Assembly (NCBI RefSeq): GCF_014279755.1
Contig: NZ_CP047951.1
Coordinates: 1,860,001-1,924,000 of the forward strand
Source: Synechococcus sp. PROS-U-1
Lineage (GTDB): Bacteria > Cyanobacteriota > Cyanobacteriia > PCC-6307 > Cyanobiaceae
Reading direction: 5' to 3'
DNA length: 64,000 bases
The notes under the pieces were generated by a model. The model searched no databases. It was not told where the DNA came from and saw only the letters and a program-made list of their open reading frames with translations. Made by a program: the position numbers and the translations under genes. Shown one piece after another: positions 1 to 8,636 of the stretch. Position 1 is the stretch's first letter; the number at the start of each line of letters is the position of its first letter.

Positions 1-498
1 GATGGTCCCCTCGGCTGGCTCCCCTTCCAGCTGAAGCACAAAGCGCAACAGAGCCCGTTGTTCTGGCGGAAGGTCCAGACGACGCCACACCTCAGCGTTC
101 TGAACAACAAGGGCTGTCGCCTGGCAATCCGTGAGGATGTAACGCAGCTCTTCCACAGGCGCAGAGGCTCCGCGCACGGCATCAGCGGCGCCGGCACGCA
201 TCAGGCCCTGATCAGCCACGAGCCAGCGGGGGCTGTTCTCAGCAAAAAGTGCCACCACATCCCCCTCCTTCACGCCGCGGACGCGAAAAGCAGCGGCGGC
301 GGTGGCAATGCGCTCAGCCAGTTCGCCGAAATTGAATCGTTCGGGGTGAGCCGCATGGGGGGCATCCACCGCAGCAATCGCCCCATGGCGGTCGGCGAGC
401 CATAGCCAAATGGCATCAACCCTCTGCAACGTCTGAACATGGGCATGACGCTGCAGAGCGTCTGTTTCGCGCGCCGTCGGGCTCCAGCTGGCCGTCAT
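1..498 (-). CDS. AMP-dependent long-chain acyl-CoA/acyl-ACP synthetase, N-terminal part (partial)
   Basis: The first 166 residues of an adenylate-forming fatty acid ligase are visible; the gene runs off the left edge. The segment around residues 85-125 (FAENSPRWLVADQG, then a GA-D--RG--AP-EEL-YI pattern) matches the N-terminal domain of long-chain acyl-CoA ligases and the acyl-ACP synthetase (Aas/AAE15) branch that cyanobacteria use to re-activate free fatty acids. The AMP-binding P-loop and the C-terminal domain lie outside the window. The ATG at 498 is the first start after lipB, 31 bp downstream of that gene on the same strand, so both probably share a transcript. The class is well supported; CoA versus ACP as acceptor cannot be decided from this fragment. 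Confidence 0.85.
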   Translation of the reverse strand, partial: MTASWSPTARETDALQRHAHVQTLQRVDAIWLWLADRHGAIAAVDAPHAAHPERFNFGELAERIATAAAAFRVRGVKEGDVVALFAENSPRWLVADQGLMRAGAADAVRGASAPVEELRYILTDCQATALVVQNAEVWRRLDLPPEQRALLRFVLQLEGEPAEGTI

Positions 499-529
499 CC
501 GATGCAAGGGTTCAAACAGCTCAGGCCTA

Positions 530-1225
530 TCACGCTTCGACCTCCCAGACCAGACCAAAGCGAGCGGCGAGAGCCTGCCGCAACAGCGGCTGCACCTCTG
601 CCACCGTCAGCCCTGGCAACCAGTCCGCTAGCCGCCCGACGGCACGACCGGTGAGACCACAGGGGGTGACCTGCTCAAACCCCTGCATCGAACAATCGAC
701 GTTTAAGGCCAGACCGTGCTGGGTGATCCAACGTCGACAGCCCACACCAATGGCGGCAACCTTGCGGTTGTCCATCCACAGGCCGGTCAATCCCGGCAGA
801 CGCTGTCCCTCCAACCCCAACTCCGCAAGAACATCCAGCACGACTTGCTCAAGCTGCCTGAGATACCAGTGCAAGTCGGGAGTTCGTCGCCGAAGGTCCA
901 ACACCGGATAAGCCACCAGCTGACCAGGAAGGTGATGGGTCACCTCGCCGCCCCGGTCAATCCGGAAAAGGGGTGAGGGTGGGCTCGAAGGATCGAAATG
1001 CAGGTGCTCCTCGCTCGCTCCACGGCCCAGGGTGTAGCAGGGCTTGTGCTGAAGGATCCAGACCGCCTCCGGCGCTGACGGATCATCAAGGAGGTTGCTC
1101 TGCCAGCGCTGCTGCGCCGACCAGGCCCCATCGAACCGAACCGGATGATCGGGCTCGAAAAGAAATGCACGTCGGGGGTGGGCCGAATCGTGCGCCGTAT
1201 CTAGCTTGCCGATAACTACCGGCAC
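530..1225 (-). CDS. lipB: Lipoyl(octanoyl) transferase
   Basis: LipB moves octanoate from octanoyl-ACP to the lipoyl domains of 2-oxoacid dehydrogenases and the glycine cleavage H protein; LipA then inserts sulfur. The 231-residue protein has the family motif [17 protein letters not shown] at residues 91-107, the conserved lysine in NRKVAAIGV (Lys155) and the catalytic cysteine in TPCGL (Cys189), all in normal order and spacing. The GTG at 1225 leaves only 11 bp before the divergent hpf gene, so the true start may lie slightly further in; no internal ATG is available near the N-terminus. An acyl ligase gene follows 31 bp downstream, giving a small lipid-acylation unit. Confidence 0.93.
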   Translation of the reverse strand: MPVVIGKLDTAHDSAHPRRAFLFEPDHPVRFDGAWSAQQRWQSNLLDDPSAPEAVWILQHKPCYTLGRGASEEHLHFDPSSPPSPLFRIDRGGEVTHHLPGQLVAYPVLDLRRRTPDLHWYLRQLEQVVLDVLAELGLEGQRLPGLTGLWMDNRKVAAIGVGCRRWITQHGLALNVDCSMQGFEQVTPCGLTGRAVGRLADWLPGLTVAEVQPLLRQALAARFGLVWEVEA

Positions 1226-1236
1226 AGGAACGAGGC

Positions 1237-1824
1237 ATGAAGTTGCTGATCCATGGTCGCAACCTCGAGATCACGCCGGCTTTGCGGGACTACACCCAAA
1301 CCAAACTGGAGCGGGTCACAGCGCACTTCGGGGGTGCTGTACGCGAAGCGGACGTCCACCTTTCGGTGGCACGCAATCCCAGGGTTCCGCAACAGACCGC
1401 AGAGGTGACGGTCTTTGCCAACGGGACCGTGATCCGAGCCCAGGAACGCAGTGAAAACCTCTACGCCAGCATCGATCTCGCCGCCGGCAAACTTGCCCGC
1501 CAGCTGCGCCGCTGGAAGGAACGCCACAGCGATCACCACCACAGCCATGGTCACAGCGCCAGCCACACCCCCAGCACGGATGTGGTCAACGACGACACCC
1601 CCGTTGAGGGCTCTCTACTGCATGGGAGAGAGGCGGAACTGCCGGACCCCGGTGTCCGACGGAAATATTTCGCCATGCCACCCATGAGCCTGGATGACGC
1701 TCGCCGCCAGTTGGATCTAATCGACCACGACTTTTATTTGTTCCGCGAAAAGGACAGTGATCAATTGCAGGTGATCTACCGACGCAACCACGGGGGATAT
1801 GGCGTGATTCAGGCTCGTGACTGA
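1237..1824 (+). CDS. hpf: Long-form ribosome hibernation promoting factor (LrtA/HPF type)
   Basis: This 195-residue protein is the long form of HPF. The N-terminal ribosome-binding domain (about residues 1-95, starting [19 protein letters not shown]) is followed by a His-rich linker (residues 96-111) and the C-terminal dimerisation domain ([20 protein letters not shown] to the end). Long HPF binds the decoding centre and pairs 70S ribosomes into inactive 100S dimers. The cyanobacterial homologue LrtA is known as a light-repressed transcript, so dark or stationary-phase expression is likely. The ATG at 1237 has GAGG four bases upstream. The gene is divergent from lipB and 14 bp upstream of deoC. 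Confidence 0.93.
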   Translation: MKLLIHGRNLEITPALRDYTQTKLERVTAHFGGAVREADVHLSVARNPRVPQQTAEVTVFANGTVIRAQERSENLYASIDLAAGKLARQLRRWKERHSDHHHSHGHSASHTPSTDVVNDDTPVEGSLLHGREAELPDPGVRRKYFAMPPMSLDDARRQLDLIDHDFYLFREKDSDQLQVIYRRNHGGYGVIQARD

Positions 1825-1838
1825 CCCCTTGGCCCGCC

Positions 1839-2519
1839 ATGGCTGATCAAGCCCAAGAGCTTCCCGACCTACCTCCAAGGCTTGATCAAGCAATCCTGGA
1901 TCCGTTGCTGACCCAGGACCAACTTCAGGCTCTCTGTGACTCCGGGGTGCAAGAGGGCGTACGTGCCATCTGCACCACACCGCGGCAGTTGCCACTGCTT
2001 CGAGATCGAGTCGGGGGCACCAAATCAGGTCCGCGTCTGGTGGCTGCCATCGGCTTCCCGTTCGGTGCGATTCCCGCCGATCTGAAGCTGGCCGAAGCGG
2101 AGTGGTGTGCTGCCCATGGCGCGCAAGAGCTTGATGTCGTGCCGGACTTCAGTGCCTTGGCGAACGGCGATTCAGGAGCGTATGCAGAAGAACTCTCAGC
2201 TCTCTGTGACCTGGGACTTCCGATGCGGGTCATCTTGGATATGGCACGTCTGGAAACGGAACAACTGGAGTTAGCCGTGGAGGCCGCGATTGATGCTGGC
2301 GCTGCAGGCCTTCAAACTGGCAATGGCTTTGGTCCGGCATGTCATCCCGACCAGATCCGTCAGTTGAAGCAACTGAGCCGAAAACGCTGCGCGATCAAAG
2401 CGGCAGGGGGCATTCACAGCCTCAGCCACGCAGGGGAGCTGCTGTTGGCGGGGGCCGATCTGCTGGGTACCAGCAGCGCCCCAGCACTGCTTCAGGCCCA
2501 ACGCCGGCCAGCTGCCTAA
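1839..2519 (+). CDS. deoC: Deoxyribose-phosphate aldolase family protein, Schiff-base lysine missing
   Basis: A 226-residue TIM-barrel protein of the DeoC/DERA family, whose members cleave 2-deoxyribose-5-phosphate to glyceraldehyde-3-phosphate and acetaldehyde through a lysine Schiff base. The acid residue region ELDVVPDF (Asp99) and the second lysine in AIKAAGGIH (Lys187, equivalent to E. coli Lys201) are present. The segment that normally reads KTSTG is GLQTGNGFG here: Gln159 stands where the Schiff-base lysine (E. coli Lys167) should be. Classical aldolase activity is therefore doubtful, although the frame is intact and the gene sits tightly between hpf and recO (recO starts at the next base). 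It may be a non-catalytic or re-purposed paralogue. The family call is certain; the activity is not. Confidence 0.85.
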   Translation: MADQAQELPDLPPRLDQAILDPLLTQDQLQALCDSGVQEGVRAICTTPRQLPLLRDRVGGTKSGPRLVAAIGFPFGAIPADLKLAEAEWCAAHGAQELDVVPDFSALANGDSGAYAEELSALCDLGLPMRVILDMARLETEQLELAVEAAIDAGAAGLQTGNGFGPACHPDQIRQLKQLSRKRCAIKAAGGIHSLSHAGELLLAGADLLGTSSAPALLQAQRRPAA

Positions 2520-3293
2520 ATGGCAGAACGACGCCTCACAGGACTCGCTCTCAAAGTGGGCCCCCTGGGCGAGCATGACCGTCTCCTGAGCCTGCTCAGC
2601 GATGCCGAGGGCGTCAGCCGCTTCGCCGTTCCTGGAGCGCGCCGACCCAAAAGCAGTCTGGCCGCTGCAGCACCTCTCACGCTGTTGGAACTTCAGGTGG
2701 GAGGTCGCAGCGGTCTGGCCCGGGTGCGCCAATTGCGGGTGCTGCGGAGTTTCTCCGGCCTCGGACAGCAACTGGAAACCCTGGCTGCGGCGCAGGCCCT
2801 GTGTGATCTTTGCCTTCAGCTGGCCTCACAGGACCCCGTCGAGGGATTGCTGGCCACGGTGCAACTGCACCTGGAACGTCTGGAGGAGCATGGGACCGAA
2901 CCGGAGCTAGTGCTGGCCGGCACGGTCCAGGCTTGCATCCATCTGCTCACCCTGGGCGGTTATGGATTGCCGCTCCAGACCTGCTGCATGACGGGCGAGC
3001 CCCTGGAACCACCGCTGGGTGAATGGGGCTGGCGCTGCAGCCTGCTACCGCAGGACGGCTTTGCCATCGACGAGCAACCTGGTGCGGCCATCCAGCTCAA
3101 TCCCTCTGAATTGGCCCTGCTCCAGCGGCTGCTCCGTGCCGATCTGCCGCGACGCCGTGACGGTCAGCTGATGGGTCCCCCGGCGGTGTGGCGCCGACTG
3201 CTCAAGGTCGTCGACATTTGGAGCCGGACGCATCTCAACCGCCGCTGCAAAGCACTCGCCATGCTGCAGGAGACACTGCTGGAAGGAACGTGA
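2520..3293 (+). CDS. recO: DNA repair protein RecO
   Basis: The 257-residue product has the RecO plan: an N-terminal OB fold (residues 1-80, with GPLGEHDRLLSLLS and the VPGARRPKSSL segment) followed by an all-helical domain. RecO anneals ssDNA and, with RecR, loads RecA on SSB-coated gaps in RecF-pathway repair. Cys148 and Cys149 lie where some bacteria carry a zinc finger, but a full four-Cys set is not seen. The ATG follows the deoC stop codon without a gap, so translation is probably coupled. Confidence 0.9.
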   Translation: MAERRLTGLALKVGPLGEHDRLLSLLSDAEGVSRFAVPGARRPKSSLAAAAPLTLLELQVGGRSGLARVRQLRVLRSFSGLGQQLETLAAAQALCDLCLQLASQDPVEGLLATVQLHLERLEEHGTEPELVLAGTVQACIHLLTLGGYGLPLQTCCMTGEPLEPPLGEWGWRCSLLPQDGFAIDEQPGAAIQLNPSELALLQRLLRADLPRRRDGQLMGPPAVWRRLLKVVDIWSRTHLNRRCKALAMLQETLLEGT

Positions 3294-3321
3294 GCCATCA
3301 TGGCCGCGATGCAAATGCCCC

Positions 3322-4701
3322 TTGAGCGGACCCAGCCTCACCACCCCTGAACCCGCTCTGCCCACCGGCAGCAATCCCGAGGGAAAGCGAGGCTTAGAAG
3401 CCGTGCTGCGCCTCAACGATTTCCGCAAGCTGTGGCTGGGCCAGATCTTTTCCCAGCTGGCAGACAAGTTTTACATCGTGCTGATGGTCTTCCTGATCGA
3501 TCAGCACCTGCTGCTGAAGGGTCAGGGAAGTGGCGTGCTGGCGGAGATGGCGTCGGATTACGGCCTGGACATCAGCACACGCACCCAGGTGATCACTTTG
3601 TTGGCCACAGGGATTTTTGTGGCCAACACCATTCCGGCCATGCTGCTGGGGACGGTGGCAGGGGTCTGGGCTGACCGCTGGCCCAAGCGTCGGGTGATGG
3701 TGGCCAGTAATGCCATCCGTGCCCTGTTGGTGGTGTTCGCACCGATCTGCCTGCTCCCAGGCCCCATTTGGCTCGGTCTCCCCTGGGGCTACTGGGGCCT
3801 TGTGGGAATGACCTTCCTTGAATCGATCCTGACCCAGTTCTTCGCCCCCTCAGAACAGGCCACCATTCCGGTCGTGGTGCCTGGGGAACACCTTCTGGCT
3901 GCCAACTCCCTATATCAGGCCACCAGCATGGGAGCCACGATCCTGGGCTTCGCCCTTGGCGAACCAATTCTTCGTGCGTTGCACAGCGGCCTGGCGTCCC
4001 TCGGCTTCGATGGCGGCGAATTTCTACTGCTTCCTCTCTGTTATGGCCTTGCGGCCCTCAGCCTGTCGCGCCTGAAACTTCAGGAAGCCCGCAAACCCGC
4101 ATCCAACTCCTCGGTGTGGACGGAGATCGGTGAAGGGTTCCAGGTGCTGCGACGGGTTCCCTCCGTGCGCGGCGCCATGATTCATCTGGTGCTGCTCTAC
4201 AGCCTGTTGGCGGCGTTGTACGTGCTCGCGCTTCAGCTCGCTGCTCTGATCGACAACCTGGGCCCCTCTGGGTTTGGAGCACTCCTGGCCATGAGCGGTC
4301 TGGGAATGGCAATCGGAGCCGTCTTGATTGCTCAGCTGGGGCATCGGTTCAGCCGTCGTCGACTCACAGCGACCGGCCTCGGAACCATTACCTGGACGTT
4401 GGTGCTGCTCAGCCAACTACGAGGGTCTCTGACCTTCACCCTGAGCCTCTGCGGCATTCTCGGAATTGGAGCAGCTCTGGTGGCGATTCCTGCTCAGACC
4501 ACCATTCAGGAGGAAACACCCGAAACAGAGCGGGGACGAGTGTTTGGACTCCAGAACAACCTGATCAACATCGCTTTGAGTCTGCCGCTCGTTCTGGCAG
4601 GAACCCTGGTGAGCAGCATTGGCCTGCAACCGGTCCTGTTGCTGCTGGCTGGTTTGGCGCTGGTGGCGGCTTTGATCGAACGACCATGGCAACGCTGCTA
4701 A
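3322..4701 (+). CDS. MFS permease
   Basis: A 459-residue membrane protein with about 12 hydrophobic segments and the MFS loop motif GVWADRWPKRRVMV between helices 2 and 3 (about residues 113-127). The overall look, with QATSMGATILGFALGEP before helix 6 and RGRVFGLQNN near helix 10, resembles the MFS_3 group that includes EntS-like exporters. Substrate is unknown. The only start near the domain boundary is TTG at 3322, since the frame is closed at 3292; no good ribosome binding site precedes it. It follows recO by 28 bp and precedes a glycosyltransferase by 32 bp, all on the plus strand. Confidence 0.85.
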   Translation: MSGPSLTTPEPALPTGSNPEGKRGLEAVLRLNDFRKLWLGQIFSQLADKFYIVLMVFLIDQHLLLKGQGSGVLAEMASDYGLDISTRTQVITLLATGIFVANTIPAMLLGTVAGVWADRWPKRRVMVASNAIRALLVVFAPICLLPGPIWLGLPWGYWGLVGMTFLESILTQFFAPSEQATIPVVVPGEHLLAANSLYQATSMGATILGFALGEPILRALHSGLASLGFDGGEFLLLPLCYGLAALSLSRLKLQEARKPASNSSVWTEIGEGFQVLRRVPSVRGAMIHLVLLYSLLAALYVLALQLAALIDNLGPSGFGALLAMSGLGMAIGAVLIAQLGHRFSRRRLTATGLGTITWTLVLLSQLRGSLTFTLSLCGILGIGAALVAIPAQTTIQEETPETERGRVFGLQNNLINIALSLPLVLAGTLVSSIGLQPVLLLLAGLALVAALIERPWQRC

Positions 4702-4733
4702 CTTGCCGGTTCGCATGAAGAGGCCTAACCCGC

Positions 4734-5903
4734 TTGGCGCAGATTGCCTGGCTCGGCAAGAAGTCCCCCTTCTGCGGGAATGTGTCCTACGGGATCAGCA
4801 CCACCGAAGCGCTGCGGCGTCGCGGACATCAGGTGCACTTCATCCATTTCGACAACCCGCGCAGCCCTGAGCGCGACAACACGTCACTGCTGGCCAACGA
4901 CCCTGACGTCAGCCTTCCTTATCTGGTCAAATCGCAGGTTTATACGATTCCCTCCCCTGGAGCACAACGGGAGCTGAGGGAATCACTCGAACGGCTGCAA
5001 CCCGATCTGGTGCACGCCAGCCTCACCCTGTCGCCTCTGGATTTTCGCCTGCCGGAGCTCTGCCAGCAGCTGGGCGTCCCCCTTGTCGCCACCTTTCACC
5101 CCCCCTTTGATGCGGGCCTGCGCAACCTGACGGCCGGAACCCAGCAGCTCAGCTACCAGCTGTATGCGCCGGCCTTGGCTCGCTACGACAGGGTGATCGT
5201 GTTTTCGCAGCTCCAGGCGGATTTTCTGGAGCGCCTTGGCGTTCCTGCAGACCGTCTAACTGTGATTCCCAATGGTGTGGATACCGACCGCTGGTGCCCC
5301 ACGACCCCAGGCACCCTTTCGTTGAGGCATCAACAGGTTCGACAGCGCCTGGGTCGAGAGCGAATCGTGCTCTACATGGGGCGACTGGCGACGGAAAAGA
5401 ACGTCGAGGCTCTGCTGCGGGCCTGGCGCCTTGTCGCACCGGAGGGCTGTCGACTGGTGATCGTCGGCGACGGCCCTCTTCGCAACAGCCTGATGAACCA
5501 GTTCAACGACGATGGAATCCTCTGGTGGGGCCATGAACCTGACCAGGACACCCGGGTTGCCCTACTCCAGTGCGCAGAGGTCTTTATCCTCCCGAGCCTT
5601 GTGGAGGGACTGTCGCTGGCTTTGCTGGAGGCGATGGCCAGCGGAACAGCCTGTGTTGCCACCGATGCTGGTGCGGACGGAGAAGTGCTGGAGCAGGGGG
5701 CGGGGATCGTGCTGAGCACGCAGGGCGTCACGACTCAATTGCGCACGCTGCTCCCCGTGCTCAGAGACCAACCGGTGCTGACGGCGGAACTGGGCAGAAA
5801 AGCCCGCGTGCGCGCCTTGGAGCGCTACACGATTTCACGCAACATCGATGCCCTCGAACAGCTCTACGCAGATCTCATGCTGACCAGCACAGTTGCCGCC
5901 TGA
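4734..5903 (+). CDS. Glycosyltransferase family 4 protein
   Basis: A 389-residue GT-B fold enzyme. The N-terminal Rossmann half begins AQIAWLGKKSPFCGNVSYG; the C-terminal half carries the usual GT4 landmarks IPNGVDTDRW (about residues 182-191), YMGRLATEKN and the E-x7-E type motif EGLSLALLEAMASG (about 290-303) that binds the nucleotide-sugar donor. The acceptor cannot be told from sequence; lipid or exopolysaccharide glycosylation is the usual role. The start is TTG at 4734, chosen because the N-terminal strand begins immediately after it. It ends just before a stretch of unusually A+T-rich DNA. Confidence 0.87.
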   Translation: MAQIAWLGKKSPFCGNVSYGISTTEALRRRGHQVHFIHFDNPRSPERDNTSLLANDPDVSLPYLVKSQVYTIPSPGAQRELRESLERLQPDLVHASLTLSPLDFRLPELCQQLGVPLVATFHPPFDAGLRNLTAGTQQLSYQLYAPALARYDRVIVFSQLQADFLERLGVPADRLTVIPNGVDTDRWCPTTPGTLSLRHQQVRQRLGRERIVLYMGRLATEKNVEALLRAWRLVAPEGCRLVIVGDGPLRNSLMNQFNDDGILWWGHEPDQDTRVALLQCAEVFILPSLVEGLSLALLEAMASGTACVATDAGADGEVLEQGAGIVLSTQGVTTQLRTLLPVLRDQPVLTAELGRKARVRALERYTISRNIDALEQLYADLMLTSTVAA

Positions 5904-6083
5904 AGACATCATTGGGAACACTTCGTCAGAGCGAAAAGATCACCCGACTGATCACCAAAACGACAGAACATCAGACCAAGAGCCCGCCAGAGACAAGTCA
6001 GAGAAAAACCCAAAAGAAGATCGCCCCGAAGACACAAAACTATCCATATATTTAAAATCAAAACACTTAAGAGAATCACAGCT

Positions 6084-7138
6084 TCATGCCATCAAGCTCT
6101 TTCGAGAGACTGCAAATGCCAACACAACAAAGCCAAAACAAACAGCAAAGAGCGCAACATTCAGGCCCAAGACTTTACAAATAATTCCCAACACAATACT
6201 GCCAACCAAGCCACCTAAAGCGCTTGAATTCTGCAGCACCTGCCATCGGGAGGGCAGATCACCAAAAGATTCAAGTCTTTCAACAAGTGAAAAGTCAGAT
6301 GCACCAACCAGAGCTCCTATCACTGAAAACATCAAGATTGAGATAAAGGGGATCGGGATCAGCTCAATCAACACCAACAGAAAAAATATGAGCGTGTAAC
6401 GCAGTGACGCCTGCATTTTTGGAACAAATGCGACCAGCGATCGACCAACAGCATAAGCAACTAAAACCATTGCAAAATCAAAACACTTTCCACCGTCAAT
6501 CTCTCTCACCCACAACGCCAACATGCCAAACAGAGAACCAAGAACCACGCCCTGCATCAAACACAAAGAATTTGATTCAGGCTTCTTTTTCACAGGAGTG
6601 GATGATTCCTGGACGCCTGAAGCCTGACTGGAGCGATGCAAAAAATGAGCCATAGGTAACATCAAAGCCAAAGCAGGTATGAACTGACGAACCGCCGGAA
6701 AGAGATTGGCAGTCATTAAATTCCCAAGCAGAACACCTATCTCTTGACCGATCTGCAACCGCCTTATACTGACACCACTACTGGCCATAATGCTTTTCTG
6801 GAGAGGGACAATTGAAACTTCTTGGCCAATCCCATGCATAAAAATGGTCAAGAAGCTTGAGATTATTAATGCAATTTTTGCAATTTGACTTTGACCATAA
6901 AAAACGAACAAATCAGCAGCAAAGAGACCCCAAGAAGCTGAAGCCAATAACCACTCTTCCGGAAGCCAAGATTCATCAGAGCCGGCAGAGCATCAACAGC
7001 CGGGAGCAACCCATTCAGGAAGGGTGAACTCGTCAACCCGCTAACCATCCACGCACTCGAAGCGAGCAGGAGGGTACTTCCAGCCTGAGAAGTTCCCCAA
7101 AGGATCGGAGCTACAAACCGAGACAGCGACTGACTCAT
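6084..7138 (-). pseudogene. MFS-type permease gene with a frameshift
   Basis: Two overlapping reading frames on the minus strand together make one permease. The first (from ATG at 7138, MSQSLSRFVAPILWG) covers the N-terminal helices, including a segment with SSPFLNGLLPAVDALPAL. The second continues from about YGQSQIAKIALIISSF to the stop at 6084 with further membrane helices. The switch falls in a run of six A (plus strand 6899-6904; six T in the coding strand). One extra T would fuse the frames into a protein of about 350 residues. The rest of both halves looks intact, so the lesion is recent, a sequencing error, or bypassed by slippage. The surrounding DNA is A+T-rich compared with neighbouring genes. 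Substrate unknown. Confidence 0.7.
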
Positions 7139-7456
7139 CGAAAGGAGCGGCTCTCCAATCTCTCCATAGAATAGCCACAGAACTTCTTCAAGCCTTCGAC
7201 CCAAATAAAGATAATTTCAGGAACCATCTCATCAAAAATGCAGGTCAAGATGAGTCATCTTGACCTGCACAAAAGCCATCACATATCCGATAGATACGAC
7301 ACTATTCGTCCTTACTTTCACAACATGTTCAACCAGAGGCATCCCATACCTACACAACACTTGCAAGCCATGGCGACAGCCCCATTCCTCAGGCTCGATT
7401 CAAAACTTGACTCGGTGCGAGCCAACAACCCCAAGCAAGCTCGACAGACCTGACAA
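7139..7456. other. Intergenic, A+T-rich, no gene found
   Basis: This 318-base stretch lies between the start of the broken MFS gene and the stop of the methyltransferase-like gene on the same strand. Apart from the palindrome at 7239-7269, nothing convincing is seen: the short reading frames have no family resemblance and no ribosome binding site. Any promoter for the broken MFS gene would have to lie here. Confidence 0.5.
7239..7269 (-). terminator. Perfect 15-bp inverted repeat, probable minus-strand terminator
   Basis: Bases 7239-7253 (TGCAGGTCAAGATGA) are the exact reverse complement of 7255-7269, with a single G between. Read on the minus strand the hairpin is followed by TTTTT (A at 7234-7238), which fits a rho-independent terminator for the genes to its right, about 190 bases downstream of their last stop codon. 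On the plus strand no T run follows. Confidence 0.6.
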
Positions 7457-7975
7457 TCAGCGCCAGTCCAGACCAGGAACCCAGCCCACTATCGCCGGAG
7501 TGGCGGCGGCGTACTGCGAGTAATTCGGATGCACCGCCCGTAAACCCTTCTCCTCAAAGCGGGCTTTCCCTCGCAGGACCACCGCCAAACTGAGCAAGAG
7601 CAAAAGATGAAGCAGGCTGGCCGTGGCAAGGACAACACCTGCTGAACAAAGCAACACGGCCCGGTACAGCGGATGCCGACAGATGGCATAGGAGCCGGTG
7701 GCGATCAGCTGATTCGAAGGCTTGGGTGCCGGAAGCGGAGAGAGGCTGGCCCCAAGGCAGCGAAACGCCTCAACGGCCCGAAACAGACCGAAAGCCAGCA
7801 TCAACAGGCCCACTCCAAACAAGGGCAAGGGCCAAATCGGCACACCAAAACTGGCCGGAGATGGCCAGACAGGAAGCAGATGGGCCGTGATCAGTAGCAG
7901 CTGGGCCAGCAGCCACCACTCACCCCGGCGGTTGTCCAACCAGCCGCCCCAACTAAAGCCCCAATCCGAGAACAT
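7457..7975 (-). CDS. Isoprenylcysteine carboxyl methyltransferase (ICMT/PEMT)-like membrane protein
   Basis: A 172-residue integral membrane protein with about four hydrophobic helices. The C-terminal part shows the pattern of the ICMT/phospholipid methyltransferase superfamily: GSYAICRHPLYRAVLL (about residues 93-108) and, after a hydrophobic pair, RFEEKGLRAVHPNYSQY (about 138-154), where the Arg-His-Pro and the Glu-x-x-L...Y elements form the cofactor and substrate site. Known members methylate small molecules, lipids or prenylated cysteine at the membrane; no substrate can be named here. The ATG at 7975 directly follows the stop of the preceding L,D-transpeptidase-like gene, implying an operon. 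Confidence 0.75.
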   Translation of the reverse strand: MFSDWGFSWGGWLDNRRGEWWLLAQLLLITAHLLPVWPSPASFGVPIWPLPLFGVGLLMLAFGLFRAVEAFRCLGASLSPLPAPKPSNQLIATGSYAICRHPLYRAVLLCSAGVVLATASLLHLLLLLSLAVVLRGKARFEEKGLRAVHPNYSQYAAATPAIVGWVPGLDWR

Positions 7976-8530
7976 TCACTCGCTCACCACCAATGTTCGG
8001 ACGTTACGGCGCTGCACAAGACCCGCCAGGGACTGCATGTCCTCCCAACGAATCAAACCCACACAGCCCAACGTGCCGCTGTTGGCATTGCGGTTAGCGC
8101 TCGGATCGAGATGAATGCCCAGATGTCCTCGTCCTGTCGGGAACTGCGGTTCAATCCCGATCCAGATCGGCCCGAGCTCGCTTGGATCAGCAGGACCCAA
8201 GGCTTCAACCGGTCCAAGGCTGTAGCGACCGGCAGGAAGCGGCGCACGGGTGCCGGAACGATGGCGGTCAGCGTTCTGACGGTGGGCGCGACCGCTAACG
8301 GCATCAAAATCCTCAACGGGCTTGCCAGGGGTTTCCAAGCGAAGACTCCAGATGGGATCGCCCGTGCGTGAAAGCGATCGCATGGTGCGGTTCAGCACCA
8401 GGACTGACTCGCCGGTCAATGGAGAGGTGGAGGGGGAGGTCGAGGCCGAGGCGAGATCCATCTCAGCCGCAGAACAGGGCACAGACAACAGCGCCAGCAG
8501 ATTCAAGGCGAGACAAGACCGAACGACCAC
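7976..8530 (-). CDS. Secreted L,D-transpeptidase-like (YkuD-type) protein with altered active-site motif
   Basis: A 184-residue protein with a signal peptide (residues 1-22, cleavage near CSA-AE). The C-terminal half resembles YkuD catalytic domains: His140 in GHLGIHLDPS and Cys156 in SGTLGCVGLI. YkuD enzymes cross-link or anchor to peptidoglycan through the cysteine of S-x-G-C-[IV]-R. Here a Thr occupies the Ser position and Gly replaces the Arg, so the protein is a divergent member and catalysis is uncertain. Start GTG at 8530 fits the signal peptide. It is directly followed (no gap) by the methyltransferase-like gene. Confidence 0.65.
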   Translation of the reverse strand: MVVRSCLALNLLALLSVPCSAAEMDLASASTSPSTSPLTGESVLVLNRTMRSLSRTGDPIWSLRLETPGKPVEDFDAVSGRAHRQNADRHRSGTRAPLPAGRYSLGPVEALGPADPSELGPIWIGIEPQFPTGRGHLGIHLDPSANRNANSGTLGCVGLIRWEDMQSLAGLVQRRNVRTLVVSE

Positions 8531-8564
8531 AGCAGTCAGACAAAGAGGGCGGAACCCTATGGGC

Positions 8565-8593
8565 GGTTTTTATTCGCCGAGGAAATAAAAGCC
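8565..8593. repeat. A+T-rich hairpin between genes
   Basis: Bases 8565-8574 (GGTTTTTATT) pair with 8584-8593 (AATAAAAGCC) around a 9-base loop, with one G-U pair. It lies between the secreted-protein gene and the L,D-transpeptidase-like gene, both minus strand. No T run follows on either strand, so it may be an attenuator or processing element rather than a full terminator. Confidence 0.35.
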
Positions 8594-8636
8594 AGCCATC
8601 TCACTGTCCCCCTCTGAGACCCACCACGAGAAGAGA

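Noticed and set aside
5904-6083. Possible gene between the GT4 gene and the broken permease
   Set aside because: The plus-strand frames here are Lys/Thr/Pro-rich products of A+T-rich DNA, with no ribosome site, and they run antisense into the permease gene.
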